Source: Chitinophaga niabensis (lineage in GTDB: Bacteria > Bacteroidota > Bacteroidia > Chitinophagales > Chitinophagaceae). From it: a DNA stretch of 64,000 nucleotides. Location of the stretch: NCBI RefSeq assembly GCF_039545795.1, contig NZ_CP154260.1, positions 5,001 through 69,000 of the forward strand. The letters run 5' to 3'. The position numbers were made by a program, and so were the translations under genes. The notes under the pieces were generated by a model, which saw nothing but the letters and a program-made list of their open reading frames with translations, was not told where the DNA came from and ran no database searches. Below are positions 43,667 to 53,860 of the stretch, one piece after another (position 1 is the stretch's first letter; each line of letters opens with the position of its first letter).

Positions 43667-45082
43667 TTACAGTTTTGCATCCTCTTCTTCGGTGAACATG
43701 TCGATGATCTTTGTTTTCATCCTGTCCAGGAATCCTTTGAGAGATGCATTACGTTCTCTTGCCTTCCTATCCTGCCTTGCGGTAGGTGATTCAACTGTGT
43801 CCGGCTCTTCTTCTTCCATCCAGCCTTCTTCATCTTCTGCTTTGCGTGCGGCCTGTTCTTTGGCAAAATAGCTGGTGTTGATCTTCACATAATTTTCTTC
43901 CAGTGCTCTTCTGTCATTTTCATAATCATTGTAGCCTTTCAGGATCAAACCAACGCAGGTAGCATACATGGGCTTGGTCAGCTCATCTGTATGACCACTG
44001 GCCAGGTGCTCGTTCGGATAACCGATCCTTGCACTTACACCTGTAGTATATTCCGTTAACTGGATCAGGTGTTTCAGCTGAGAGCCACCACCCGTGAGGA
44101 TGATACCGCCATTCAGCATCTTATTGTCCATTCCGATCTGTTTCAGGTGATACACCACAAAATCCAGGATCTCGCTCATCCTTGCCTGGATGATGTGTGC
44201 GAGGTTCTTTACAGAGATCTCCTTAGGGCTTTGGCCACGGAGACCCGGGATAGTGATATATGCATTGTTCTTGGCTTCGTCCGCAAGGGCGTAACCGAAC
44301 TGTACTTTCATTTGTTCTGCCTGTGTTTTTAAAACGCCCAGACCGTTCTTGATATCGTTGGTGATGTTCTCACCACCATATGGTATCACGGCTGTGTGTT
44401 TCAGAATACCTTCATAGAACACGGCAAGGTCTGTTGTGCCACCTCCAATGTCTACGATCGCAACACCGGCTTCAAAATCCATATCGCACATAACAGCGGC
44501 GGCAGATGCCAGCGGCTGTAATACCAGGTCTTTGATACGCAGGCCGGATTTTTCCACGCTCCGGTTGATGTTCCGGATCGCGTTCTTATCGCCTGTGATG
44601 ATGTGGAAGTTAGCGCCCACTTTTACACCACTCATACCAATGGGGTAGGTGATATTCTGGAGGCTGTCCACAATATATTGCTGCGGGATCACATCGATGA
44701 TCTGATCGCTGGCAGGGATCACGGTTTTATATTGATCATTGATCAATTGGTCAATGTCTTTCTGAGAGATCTCGGCGTCTGTGTCATTGCGTACAATGTC
44801 ACCACGCGTCTGAAGGCTTTTTATATGATGGCCGGCAATGCCTACATATACCTCATTGATCTCCAGGTTAGGGTTGGAGGCATAGCAGTTTTCCAGGGCC
44901 TGACGTATAGCCTTGATAGTTTGATCGATATTCAACACCATACCGTGCTGAACACCAAATGATGGGGCCTTCCCGAATCCGAGGATTTCCAATTTCCCGT
45001 ATTCATTCTTCCTTCCTGCGATGGCTGCTATCTTCGTGGTGCCAATGTCGAGACCTACAATGATGGGAGCTTCCTGATTCAT
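43667..45082 (-). CDS. ftsA: Cell division protein FtsA
   Basis: A 471-aa actin-like ATPase that ties FtsZ filaments to the membrane. Phosphate-1 loop V-G-L-D-I-G-T-T-K-I (about 8-17), the phosphate-2 region A-I-V-D-I-G-G-G-T-T-D (near 205), and L-T-G-G-G-S-Q-L near 345. The 1C domain lies after the first subdomain. The C-terminus (about 405-471) is a charged extension ending in an amphipathic segment that should bind membrane. It follows ftsQ by 14 bp and precedes ftsZ by 108 bp. Confidence 0.95.
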   Translation of the reverse strand: MNQEAPIIVGLDIGTTKIAAIAGRKNEYGKLEILGFGKAPSFGVQHGMVLNIDQTIKAIRQALENCYASNPNLEINEVYVGIAGHHIKSLQTRGDIVRNDTDAEISQKDIDQLINDQYKTVIPASDQIIDVIPQQYIVDSLQNITYPIGMSGVKVGANFHIITGDKNAIRNINRSVEKSGLRIKDLVLQPLASAAAVMCDMDFEAGVAIVDIGGGTTDLAVFYEGILKHTAVIPYGGENITNDIKNGLGVLKTQAEQMKVQFGYALADEAKNNAYITIPGLRGQSPKEISVKNLAHIIQARMSEILDFVVYHLKQIGMDNKMLNGGIILTGGGSQLKHLIQLTEYTTGVSARIGYPNEHLASGHTDELTKPMYATCVGLILKGYNDYENDRRALEENYVKINTSYFAKEQAARKAEDEEGWMEEEEPDTVESPTARQDRKARERNASLKGFLDRMKTKIIDMFTEEEDAKL

Positions 45083-45096
45083 GGTACTTTATTGTT

Positions 45097-46125
45097 TTAG
45101 TTGCGATTACGATTAGGTTTGTTATATACTGCTTTTGGCTTTGGCCCTTCTGCCTTTTTTTTCTCAGGCTTTCTGGCTGCGGGCTTTTTAGTAGCAGTTG
45201 GTTTGTCAGCTTTGGGTTTAGCCGCTGCTGGTTTAGGTGTCGTGGCCGGTGCCGGTGTACTGTGATCATCATCATCTACCGCTACATCTGCAACAGTAGA
45301 ATCTTTGTACATGGGCGGCGGCGGTGCGCTCTTGCCATCTCTTCTGGTACCTATCACCTCTTCATGGTAGGCAATGTTCAGTCTTGAGTACGTGTTCCAT
45401 CCTGCTTTGTTTAAACCTTCGCGGTAGAAAATGAGCAGTTTGTTAAACTTCGTGGCTATATCCGTTCCCTCGCCAAAAACAATCACATGGTCGCCAAGCT
45501 TGGGAATGAACTCGAATTTTCTGTCTCCTGTAATGATCACCTGTTCCACCTGCGCATTCCAGAAAGTATCTGTTGCAATGAAGCGGGCCATTTCTCCCAT
45601 TTGCGTGTACAACAGGCTGTCTTCCTTTTTCAACTGCACCGCATCTGTTGGGAAACCGGTAAATACAGGCACCCTGGCAGAAAAGCGATCCGAAACAGGG
45701 ATGCGTTCTCCCTGTTCATCCAGGTAAAAACTATTCCCGGAGAAAGTGAACACGCGGGCCAGCGGATCGCGTTGCACCACTTCGATGTTCAACACTTCGT
45801 TGTTATCGATGAACAGTTCCGCTGAGCGAACCCATGGATCCCGTTCAACAATACGTTCCAGGTTGCCGATATTGATATCGCTGATCAGCATGCCCACCGG
45901 GTTTTGCTTACGGTCTTTGGAGTTATTGATCAGCGCTTTAATATCCTTTTCATCTATAAAGGCATTCCGGTCATCTCCTTTGAGCGTTACCTTCAGGCCT
46001 TTGCATTTCGTATGATCCTTTTCCCGCACTGCGGCCACGAGCAATACCATAAAGCCTATCAGTACACCGCTCCAGAGGAGGGCAATACCAATACGTTTGA
46101 AGGCTATTTTGGTTTTGCTTTGCAT
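45097..46125 (-). CDS. ftsQ: Cell division protein FtsQ
   Basis: A 342-aa bitopic membrane protein of the divisome. One N-terminal helix (about 12-32) is followed by a POTRA-like domain and the FtsQ beta domain (about 60-260; R-D-P-W-V-R-S-A-E-L-F is typical). The C-terminal 80 residues are Ala/Pro/Lys-rich and low in complexity. This highly basic tail is longer than in proteobacterial FtsQ. Its place between murC and ftsA is the usual dcw order. It starts 1 bp after murC. Confidence 0.88.
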   Translation of the reverse strand: MQSKTKIAFKRIGIALLWSGVLIGFMVLLVAAVREKDHTKCKGLKVTLKGDDRNAFIDEKDIKALINNSKDRKQNPVGMLISDINIGNLERIVERDPWVRSAELFIDNNEVLNIEVVQRDPLARVFTFSGNSFYLDEQGERIPVSDRFSARVPVFTGFPTDAVQLKKEDSLLYTQMGEMARFIATDTFWNAQVEQVIITGDRKFEFIPKLGDHVIVFGEGTDIATKFNKLLIFYREGLNKAGWNTYSRLNIAYHEEVIGTRRDGKSAPPPPMYKDSTVADVAVDDDDHSTPAPATTPKPAAAKPKADKPTATKKPAARKPEKKKAEGPKPKAVYNKPNRNRN

Positions 46126-46126
46126 G

Positions 46127-47479
46127 TCAGTTCAATAAATGTTGTATCGGTTCGCGCAACAGATCAATGTCTCCTGCACCCGCCGTGATTAAAAGTTGGG
46201 AAGGATGATCCTTCAGCCACGTTACTACATCATCCCTTTTTAGGATCTTCACTTCCGGGCCATGGATACGGGAGGCGATCATTTCACTGGTCACCCCTTC
46301 TATCGGTAACTCCCTTGCCGGATAGATAGGAAGGAGGATCACTTCATCTGCCATGGAGAGTGTTTCTCCAAATCCATCCGCAAAATCCCTTGTTCTGGAG
46401 AAGAGATGTGGTTGAAAGATGACGGTGCATTTCTTTCCACGGAATAAAGATTTTGCGCTGGTGATCAGTGCTCTTAATTCCTCCGGATGGTGTGCATAAT
46501 CATCTATATATACAACGTTATCTTTCTTCACCAGGTATTCGAACCGGCGGCGGATACCTTTAAAATCAGCTACCGCTGCCCTGATCTTTTCATTACTGAT
46601 GCCTAAGAGGTGTGCCACACCGATAGCTGCAATGGCATTCTCCACATTGTGCATGCCTCCGATATACAGCCTCACATTATCTATCAGCCAATCCTGCTGC
46701 ACTACATCAAACTCGTAACCTCCGTTATCCATGCGGATATTTTTCCCATATATATTGGCCGCATCGTTCTGCAGACTGTAAAAAAGTTTGTTGTCTCCTT
46801 CCAGTTCTGCGCCATGCGGTAAACCATGCCTTGCCAGCAGGGTGCCATTTGGCTTGATATTCCTGGTATATTGAATGAAGGCATCTACTACAGCCTGCTC
46901 GGTACCATAGATATCCAGGTGGTCCGGATCCATGGCGGTGAGTACAGCAACATCCGGACTCAGTTTCAGGAAAGAGCGGTCGTACTCATCTGCTTCAATC
47001 ACCGCTACCTGCTTTTCGCTGCTCCAGAAATTCTTTCCGTAGTTGGAACTGATGCCACCCAGGAAGGCGTTGCAGCCATATCCTGTATGACGAAGGATGT
47101 GAGCGATCATGGTAGAAACCGTTGTTTTTCCATGGGTGCCTGCCACGGTGATGGCAAACAATTCACGGGTGATCTCCTGTAACACATCGCTGCGCTTCAC
47201 TACTTCGTATCCATTCTCGCGATAATACACCAGTTCTTTTTGTGTGGCCGGAATAGCGGGGGTGTACACAACAAGGTTGGCAGTTTTGTCGATCTTATCC
47301 AGGTCTTCTGCATAATGAATGTCGATGCCTTCTGCTTCCAGTTGCTGTGTCAGCCCGGTGCTTGTTTTATCGTACCCGCTCACTTTCACACCTTTCTCAT
47401 TAAAGAAACGTGCAATCGCGCTCATACCGATACCACCGATACCAACAAAATAGATCCTATGTATTTTCTTCAGTTCCAT
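46127..47479 (-). CDS. murC: UDP-N-acetylmuramate-L-alanine ligase
   Basis: A 450-aa cytoplasmic Mur ligase that adds the first amino acid to UDP-MurNAc using ATP. The N-terminal nucleotide-sugar domain has G-I-G-G-I-G-M-S (13-20). The ATP loop is G114-T-H-G-K-T-T120. The central domain includes E-A-D-E-Y-D-R-S-F-L near 172-181 and D-D-Y-A-H-H-P near 320. The C-terminal Mur domain ends the chain. It follows murG by 1 bp. Confidence 0.96.
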   Translation of the reverse strand: MELKKIHRIYFVGIGGIGMSAIARFFNEKGVKVSGYDKTSTGLTQQLEAEGIDIHYAEDLDKIDKTANLVVYTPAIPATQKELVYYRENGYEVVKRSDVLQEITRELFAITVAGTHGKTTVSTMIAHILRHTGYGCNAFLGGISSNYGKNFWSSEKQVAVIEADEYDRSFLKLSPDVAVLTAMDPDHLDIYGTEQAVVDAFIQYTRNIKPNGTLLARHGLPHGAELEGDNKLFYSLQNDAANIYGKNIRMDNGGYEFDVVQQDWLIDNVRLYIGGMHNVENAIAAIGVAHLLGISNEKIRAAVADFKGIRRRFEYLVKKDNVVYIDDYAHHPEELRALITSAKSLFRGKKCTVIFQPHLFSRTRDFADGFGETLSMADEVILLPIYPARELPIEGVTSEMIASRIHGPEVKILKRDDVVTWLKDHPSQLLITAGAGDIDLLREPIQHLLN

Positions 47480-47480
47480 A

Positions 47481-48575
47481 TTATTTAATCAACCCAAGCA
47501 CTGCCCGGGCGATAGTCATGTCTGCATTTTTATTTCCCAGTGGCGCAATGTTCTGTTCCAGCTGGTCCATCAGTGCTTTGTTCTGTACCAGGCTGAATGC
47601 TTCATTCACCAGGCGGCTTTGTGCTTCGCCGTCTTTGATCATCAGGGCAGCCTGTTTGTGTACAAGGCTGAGTGCATTCTGCGTTTGATGATCTTCTGCC
47701 GCAAATGGATAAGGCACAAAGATCACCGGCTTCTTCACTACGCAAAGCTCAGCAATGGCTAATGCCCCTGCACGCGATATCACCATATCTGCCGCTTTGT
47801 AGGCAAAATCCATCACGTTGATAAAGTCATAGACTTTCACATGTGTGGCAAATGCTGCTGCGGCTGATTTTGCTGTATCATAGAACGGCTTTCCCGTTTG
47901 CCAGATCAGCTGGATATCTTTATTTACAAATTCCGCAAGATGAGGCAGTATGGCTTCATTGATGGACTTCGCGCCGAGGCTGCCACCTACCGCAAAAATG
48001 GTAGGTTTGCCATCCAGCAATCCGAAATGACGTAATGCTTCTTCTCTTGTTACGGCACTTTCTGTAATAGCTCCCCGTACAGGATTGCCTGTGTAGAGGA
48101 GTTTATCAGCAGGAAAGAATTTATCCATTCCTTCGTACGCCACACATATCTTACCAGCCTTACGGCCTAATATCTTATTACTTTTTCCGGCATAGGAATT
48201 TTGTTCCTGTATCAGCGTGGGAATTCCCCTGCGCTGTGCCTGCCTTAAAATAGGAAAGCTGGCATAACCACCAACACCTACTACGGCATCCGGTTGAAAA
48301 CGGGTAAGGATACTCTTTGCCTGACGTAAACTTTTCAGCAGTTTGAACGGCAACAGGATGTTCTTCAACATATTGCTGCGGTTGAAACCTGCAATCTCCA
48401 ATCCTTCGATGGGATAGCCTGCCTGCGGCACTTTCTCCATTTCCATTTTTCCTTTGGCGCCTACAAAAAGGATCTCCGTTTGCGGTTCCAGCTTGCGGAG
48501 CGCGTTTGCAATAGCAATGGCCGGGAAGATATGTCCTCCTGTACCGCCGCCTGCTATGATCACTTTGTATGCCAA
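47481..48575 (-). CDS. murG: UDP-GlcNAc:lipid I N-acetylglucosaminyltransferase
   Basis: GT28 enzyme that converts lipid I to lipid II at the inner face of the membrane. The N-terminal G-G-G-T-G-G-H-I-F-P-A motif and C-terminal P-Y-P-F-A-A-E-D-H-Q-T-Q-N-A are diagnostic. Start choice: TTG 48575 gives 364 aa, M-A-Y-K-V-I-I-A-G-G-G-T, the spacing usual in the family, with an AAAAGAAGAAAAG stretch before it. An ATG at 48620 would add 15 residues and overlap ftsW by 20 bp; it cannot be excluded. It sits between ftsW and murC. Confidence 0.93.
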   Translation of the reverse strand: MAYKVIIAGGGTGGHIFPAIAIANALRKLEPQTEILFVGAKGKMEMEKVPQAGYPIEGLEIAGFNRSNMLKNILLPFKLLKSLRQAKSILTRFQPDAVVGVGGYASFPILRQAQRRGIPTLIQEQNSYAGKSNKILGRKAGKICVAYEGMDKFFPADKLLYTGNPVRGAITESAVTREEALRHFGLLDGKPTIFAVGGSLGAKSINEAILPHLAEFVNKDIQLIWQTGKPFYDTAKSAAAAFATHVKVYDFINVMDFAYKAADMVISRAGALAIAELCVVKKPVIFVPYPFAAEDHQTQNALSLVHKQAALMIKDGEAQSRLVNEAFSLVQNKALMDQLEQNIAPLGNKNADMTIARAVLGLIK

Positions 48576-48600
48576 TGTCTTTTCTTCTTTTATGTTTTCT

Positions 48601-49761
48601 TTATGCGGCAACTGCCACATTGGTAACCTCTTTCTTTGAAGTTTCTTCTACACTTCTTGAAACACTCAGTATAATTCCGATGGCCAGGCTCGTAAAGATC
48701 ACGGATGATCCTCCCATACTCACCAGTGGCAGGGTTAACCCTGTAACCGGTAGCAGGTGTACGTTTACGGCCATATGCATCAATGCCTGTATCACTAATG
48801 TAACACTCAGGCCTAATGCGAGGAATGCACCAAATGCGTATGGACAATTCTTGAATATTCTGATACTTCGTAAGAGCAGTACGAGATAAGCAATCAACAC
48901 TAAAAAGGCGCCAAAGATACCATACTCCTCAAGAATAATCGCAAAAATAAAATCCGAATAAGGGTGCGGTAAGAAATTTCTTGCCGTACTATTACCTGGT
49001 CCTTTTCCTACTGTACCGCCACCTGCGATGGCAATGTTTGCCTGCTGTACCTGGTAGGGCACTTCATGTGCTTCGTCACTGGTAAAACTTTCTATCCTTT
49101 TCTTCCATGTTTCCGCACGCCCGTAACCTGTTAAACTTGCTACTGCGAACATCAGCACGATCAATATTATTGCGCCCCCTATCATGGATAACAAGAACTT
49201 CAGCGGTACACGGCCAATGAAACAAAGTAACATGCAACTGGCTCCTAAAAGCAATGCCGTACTCATGTTCGCGGGCATGATCAATGCACAGATCACACCA
49301 ACCGGTATGATGATAGGCAGAAAGCCTTTTTTGAAGTCCGTGATCACCAACTGCTTGCGTGACAGTTGACGGCTCACGTACATGAACAAGGCCAGCTTCG
49401 CAATGTCTGAGGTCTGGAACGTGAGATTGATCACAGGCAGCCTGATCCAGCGGCTGGCTTCATTCAGATTGGAACCAAAAGCCAGTGTATAGATCAGCAG
49501 GGGGATGGACAGGATGAAACCTATCTGAGCCACCCTGGAGTAAATCGTATAATTCACCCGGTGCGCGAAATAGATGATCATAACACCCAGTATCAATACG
49601 GAGAGCTGCTTGAAAAGATAATACTCCGTATGACCGCTATAAACCCGATATGCCAAAGAGCCGGTTGAACTGTACACTGCCAACAAGCTTACTGCAGACA
49701 GGAAGAACACGATCGTCCAGATCACCTTATCACCTTTTGTCCTTTGAAGTAAGTTGTTCAC
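48601..49761 (-). CDS. ftsW: Peptidoglycan glycosyltransferase FtsW (SEDS family)
   Basis: A 386-aa polytopic protein (about ten helices) that polymerises lipid II at the septum together with the class B PBP encoded upstream (ftsI). SEDS landmarks: A-S-R-W-I-R (near 106-111), A-I-A-G-G-G-T-V-G-K-G-P-G (near 247-260) with the following periplasmic loop, and D-F-I-F-A-I-I-L-E-E-Y-G near 275-287. It ends with a short hydrophilic tail. It starts 15 bp after murD. Confidence 0.95.
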   Translation of the reverse strand: MNNLLQRTKGDKVIWTIVFFLSAVSLLAVYSSTGSLAYRVYSGHTEYYLFKQLSVLILGVMIIYFAHRVNYTIYSRVAQIGFILSIPLLIYTLAFGSNLNEASRWIRLPVINLTFQTSDIAKLALFMYVSRQLSRKQLVITDFKKGFLPIIIPVGVICALIMPANMSTALLLGASCMLLCFIGRVPLKFLLSMIGGAIILIVLMFAVASLTGYGRAETWKKRIESFTSDEAHEVPYQVQQANIAIAGGGTVGKGPGNSTARNFLPHPYSDFIFAIILEEYGIFGAFLVLIAYLVLLLRSIRIFKNCPYAFGAFLALGLSVTLVIQALMHMAVNVHLLPVTGLTLPLVSMGGSSVIFTSLAIGIILSVSRSVEETSKKEVTNVAVAA

Positions 49762-49776
49762 GCTTGTTATTTATGG

Positions 49777-51111
49777 TTAAAGTTCTCTCACTGCTTCCTT
49801 AAACTGGCGGCCTCTCTCTTCATAGTTCTTGAAGAGGTCAAAGCTGGCGCAGGCAGGGGAGAGCAGTACTACATCTCCTTTGCTGGACATCTGGAAGGCA
49901 GCCGCTACGGCATCCTTCATATTGTCCGTATTCACCATTACTTCTATGTCTTTGGAAAGACCTTCATGGATGGGGCGGTTATCTACGCCCAGGCAAATGA
50001 TGGCCTTCACTTTTTCACGTACCAGGTCACGGATGGCGCTGTAATCGTTGCCTTTATCCACACCGCCCATGATAAGTACTACCGGGCGTTCCATACTTTC
50101 CAATGCGAACCATACTGAATTCACGTTAGTAGCCTTGCTGTCGTTTATAAAGTCTACACCACGCACAGTGGCTACATATTCCATACGGTGCTCCAGGCTC
50201 TTGAATGAAGCCAGGCTTTCCCGGATCTTTTCTTTCCGGATATCCATTGTGCGACCTGCTATCCCTGCTGCCATTGAATTATACAAATTGTGCTTTCCTT
50301 TTAATGCCAGGTCATACATCGACATAATTACCGGCTCGTCTTTCACGTGAATATTCAATTGTTCGTTTTCTATAAATCCACCTTCTTTCAATGGTTCCAT
50401 AATGCTAAAAGGTATTGGTTCTGAATAAATGGGTTTCGTTTCTAAATAATGCCTGATCTCTGGATCGTCTTTACAGTAAATGAAAAAATCCTCCTTCGTT
50501 TGATTCATGGCTATGCGGAATTTTGATGCCACATAGTTTTCCATTTTATAATCATAGCGGTCCAGATGGTCCGGTGTGATGTTCAGCAGGATGGCTACAT
50601 CCGGTTTGAAATCACGTATGTCGTCCAGCTGGAAGCTGCTGATCTCTATAACATAATAGTCTGCCGGCTCTAAGGCTACCTGGCGGGCATAGCTGATGCC
50701 AATGTTACCAACCAGTGCGGCGTTAAGGCCGGCTGTTTTGAAAATGTGGTAAGTGAGCGCTGTTGTGGTGCTTTTACCGTTACTACCCGTGATGGCAATG
50801 ATCTTTTTGTCCTTACTGAAGCGCCACGCAAATTCGATCTCTGAGATCACTGATACGCCACGCTCCCTCACTTTCTTCATCAACTCGGACTTTTCCGGTA
50901 TACCCGGGCTTTTCACAATTTCATCTGCCTCCAGTATAATGTTCCAGGAGTGGTGCCCTTCTTCAAAAGGAATGTTATTCACCGCCAGCTCCTGTTTATA
51001 GATGTCTTTGATCTGACCGCCGTCCGAAACAAATACTTCAAATCCTTTTTGTTTTCCCAGCAATGCTGCACCTATTCCGCTTTCTCCAGCTCCCAGTATT
51101 ACGAGTTTCAT
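49777..51111 (-). CDS. murD: UDP-N-acetylmuramoyl-L-alanine-D-glutamate ligase
   Basis: A 444-aa Mur ligase adding D-glutamate. ATG 51111 gives M-K-L-V-I-L-G-A-G-E-S-G, the family start, only 5 bp after the mraY stop; the frame is open 15 codons further into mraY. The ATP loop is G109-S-N-G-K-S-T-T116. N-I-T-P-D-H-L-D-R-Y (near 196) and the C-terminal G-G-V-D-K-G region are typical. Confidence 0.96.
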   Translation of the reverse strand: MKLVILGAGESGIGAALLGKQKGFEVFVSDGGQIKDIYKQELAVNNIPFEEGHHSWNIILEADEIVKSPGIPEKSELMKKVRERGVSVISEIEFAWRFSKDKKIIAITGSNGKSTTTALTYHIFKTAGLNAALVGNIGISYARQVALEPADYYVIEISSFQLDDIRDFKPDVAILLNITPDHLDRYDYKMENYVASKFRIAMNQTKEDFFIYCKDDPEIRHYLETKPIYSEPIPFSIMEPLKEGGFIENEQLNIHVKDEPVIMSMYDLALKGKHNLYNSMAAGIAGRTMDIRKEKIRESLASFKSLEHRMEYVATVRGVDFINDSKATNVNSVWFALESMERPVVLIMGGVDKGNDYSAIRDLVREKVKAIICLGVDNRPIHEGLSKDIEVMVNTDNMKDAVAAAFQMSSKGDVVLLSPACASFDLFKNYEERGRQFKEAVREL

Positions 51112-51116
51112 GGGCC

Positions 51117-52370
51117 TTATCTCATTTTTAAGGTAGCAATGGCAAATACCACACACATCACGGTCACAATCCAGAACCGCACGGAGATCTTACTTTCATG
51201 ATACCCCAGCTTCTGATAATGGTGATGCAGGGGGCTCATTAAGAATACCCTTCTTCCTTCGCCATACTTCTTCTTCGTGTATTTGAAATAGGTCACCTGG
51301 ATCAGTACGCTCAGGTTTTCTACCAGGAAAACACCACAGAAGATGGGGATGAGTAATTCTTTTCTCACAATAATGGCCAGTGATGCAATGATGCCTCCCA
51401 GTGCAAGGCTGCCCGTATCACCCATGAAAACCTGGGCAGGGAAAGCATTGTACCAGAGGAAACCCACACAGGCGCCTACCAGGGCTGCAATGAATATGGA
51501 GAGTTCACCGAGGTTGGGGATGTACATAATATTGAGGTACTCCGCAAACTTGATGTTACCGCTCACATAAGCAAAAATGCCAAGGCAGATCCCTATCACT
51601 GCCGAGACCCCTGTTGCTAATCCATCCAGCCCATCCGTGAGATTGGCTCCGTTGGACACGGCAACAATAATGATGATCACGATCAGGGTGTACAGGATGA
51701 ATGTATATTTCTCCGCACCGGGTCCTATCCAGGAGATCAGTTTGGAATAATTGAACTCATGGTTCTTTACGAAAGGAATGGTAGTGATGGGTGTTTTAAC
51801 GTCCACAAACTTTTGTCCATCCACGGTTATCCTTTCGGAACTGTTGATCACTCTTTCATTCGCCGGCATCTTTTTGCCGTTCATTACTTCTCGGGAGATC
51901 ACTACGTTGTCATTGAAATAAAGCGTAAGCCCCACGATGAGCCCAAGCCCTATCTGCCCCAGTATTTTAAACCTCCCGGCAAGACCTTCCTTATTCTTTT
52001 TAAATACTTTAATATAGTCGTCAATAAACCCGATCAATCCCAGCCAGATGGTGCAAAGCAGGATGAGCAGGATGTATACATTCAATACCCGGGCAAAAAG
52101 GATAGTAGGGATCACGATGGCCGCCAGGATGATCAGGCCGCCCATGGTAGGAGTGCCTTTTTTGCTTACCTGTCCTTCCAGACCCAGATCACGGATCGTT
52201 TCGCCGATCTGTTTCTTTTGCAGGTACCGGACAATACGTTTACCAAAAAGCAAAGAGATCGCGAGTGACAGTAATAACGCCATCGTTACCCGGAAGGTGA
52301 TGAATTGCCACATTCCGGTACCGGTGTAGTTAAATTCTGTTTTTAGATAATTGAATAAGTAGTATAACAT
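51117..52370 (-). CDS. mraY: Phospho-N-acetylmuramoyl-pentapeptide transferase
   Basis: A 417-aa integral membrane enzyme that makes lipid I from UDP-MurNAc-pentapeptide and undecaprenyl phosphate. Catalytic segments: F-I-D-D-Y-I-K (Asp pair, near 115), [12 protein letters not shown] (near 247) and [11 protein letters not shown] (near 380). It is longer than E. coli MraY (360 aa) because of an extra loop of about 60 residues after the fourth helix (about 165-215), as in other Bacteroidota. It follows murE by 23 bp. Confidence 0.96.
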   Translation of the reverse strand: MLYYLFNYLKTEFNYTGTGMWQFITFRVTMALLLSLAISLLFGKRIVRYLQKKQIGETIRDLGLEGQVSKKGTPTMGGLIILAAIVIPTILFARVLNVYILLILLCTIWLGLIGFIDDYIKVFKKNKEGLAGRFKILGQIGLGLIVGLTLYFNDNVVISREVMNGKKMPANERVINSSERITVDGQKFVDVKTPITTIPFVKNHEFNYSKLISWIGPGAEKYTFILYTLIVIIIIVAVSNGANLTDGLDGLATGVSAVIGICLGIFAYVSGNIKFAEYLNIMYIPNLGELSIFIAALVGACVGFLWYNAFPAQVFMGDTGSLALGGIIASLAIIVRKELLIPIFCGVFLVENLSVLIQVTYFKYTKKKYGEGRRVFLMSPLHHHYQKLGYHESKISVRFWIVTVMCVVFAIATLKMR

Positions 52371-52393
52371 ATAAATGGATCGTGATCTCTGAT

Positions 52394-53860
52394 TTATTTT
52401 TCTAACAACGCGAACATTTCCAGCAGCACCTGTTTATCGTCAAAAGGGTGTTTTACCCCATTGATCTCCTGGTATTTTTCATGACCTTTTCCGGCAATGA
52501 GGATGATATCTTCCTGCTTTGCAAAACTGCAGGCGGTTTTGATAGCTTCCTTACGATCGGAAATGGAGATGACCTTTTTACGTTGGTGTACACCAACACC
52601 TGCTTCCATCTGGCGGATGATCTCTCCCGGATCTTCAGAACGGGGATTATCCGAAGTGAAGATCACTTTGTCACTGTGTTCCGCAGCTACTTCTCCCATC
52701 ACCGGGCGTTTGGTGGTATCCCTGTCTCCTCCGCAACCTACCACGGTAATGATCTGCTCATGACCCTGGCGGAGGTTTTTTATAGTAGCCAGCACATTGA
52801 GCAAAGCATCCGGTGTGTGGGCATAGTCCACAATACCGATCACACGTTGCTCTTTGGAAATGATATAATCAAAGCGGCCTTCAGCTCCTTTCAGATCGCT
52901 GAGTGCTGCCAGTACTTCATCTTTATCTTTGCCAGCCAGAACCGCTGCGCCATATACAGCCATGAGGTTATAGGCATTGAACTCTCCGATCAGGCGGAAG
53001 TGCACTTCTCTTTCTCCTACCAGCATCACCAGGCCCGTGATATTGTTTTCAATGATCTTGCCTTTAAAGTCTGCCATACTCCGCAGGCTGTAAGTAGCTT
53101 TGCGGGCTTTGGTATTTTGCAGCATCACGGGTCCGCGCTTATCATCCAGGTTGGTGATGGCAAAAGCATTATTGGGTAACTGATCAAAGAAAGATTTCTT
53201 TACACGGATATATTCATCAAAGGTTTTGTGATAGTCCAGGTGATCGTGCGTGATATTGGAAAAGATCCCGCCCGCGAACTTCAGTCCTGCTATCCGTTGC
53301 TGATGAATGGCATGGGAGCTTACTTCCATAAAAGCATAATCACAACCTTCTGCCACCATATCTGCCAGCAATGCATTCAGGCTGATAGGATCAGGTGTGG
53401 TATGGGTTGCCGGAACAATCCTGTCGCCTATCTGGTTCTGAACGGTAGATAACAGTCCGCAATGATGACCCATTTGTGTGAACAAACGGAACAGGAGGGT
53501 AGCAATGGTGGTTTTACCATTTGTACCCGTTACTCCTATCAATGTCAGTTTCTGAGAAGGATTGTCGAAGAAGTTGCCGGCCATTACGCCACCTGCCTGC
53601 GCACTATTGCTTACCTGTACATAACATACATCCGGGGAAATAGTGTCCGGCAGTGTTTCACAGATGACTGCTGAAGCACCCAGTGCAATTGCTTTGGAGA
53701 TGAACTGATGCCCGTCTGCCGCAAAACCGCGAATGGCGATGAAAGCATCGCCTGTTTTGATCTGCCGTGAATCAATGCTCAAAGCGCGCACGGCAATATC
53801 ATTATTGCCCTGCACCGCCAGGATGTTCACGTTATATAATATTTCCCGCAGCGTCTTCAT
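52394..53860 (-). CDS. murE: UDP-MurNAc-L-Ala-D-Glu:meso-diaminopimelate ligase
   Basis: A 488-aa Mur ligase. The ATP loop is T111-G-T-N-G-K-T-T118. The C-terminal domain contains [10 protein letters not shown]: the D-N-P-R tetrad selects meso-diaminopimelate rather than lysine, so the cell wall is of the A1gamma type. ATG 53860 shares its A with the TGA stop of ftsI (TGATG), implying coupled translation. An upstream TTG three bases earlier is rejected. Confidence 0.96.
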   Translation of the reverse strand: MKTLREILYNVNILAVQGNNDIAVRALSIDSRQIKTGDAFIAIRGFAADGHQFISKAIALGASAVICETLPDTISPDVCYVQVSNSAQAGGVMAGNFFDNPSQKLTLIGVTGTNGKTTIATLLFRLFTQMGHHCGLLSTVQNQIGDRIVPATHTTPDPISLNALLADMVAEGCDYAFMEVSSHAIHQQRIAGLKFAGGIFSNITHDHLDYHKTFDEYIRVKKSFFDQLPNNAFAITNLDDKRGPVMLQNTKARKATYSLRSMADFKGKIIENNITGLVMLVGEREVHFRLIGEFNAYNLMAVYGAAVLAGKDKDEVLAALSDLKGAEGRFDYIISKEQRVIGIVDYAHTPDALLNVLATIKNLRQGHEQIITVVGCGGDRDTTKRPVMGEVAAEHSDKVIFTSDNPRSEDPGEIIRQMEAGVGVHQRKKVISISDRKEAIKTACSFAKQEDIILIAGKGHEKYQEINGVKHPFDDKQVLLEMFALLEK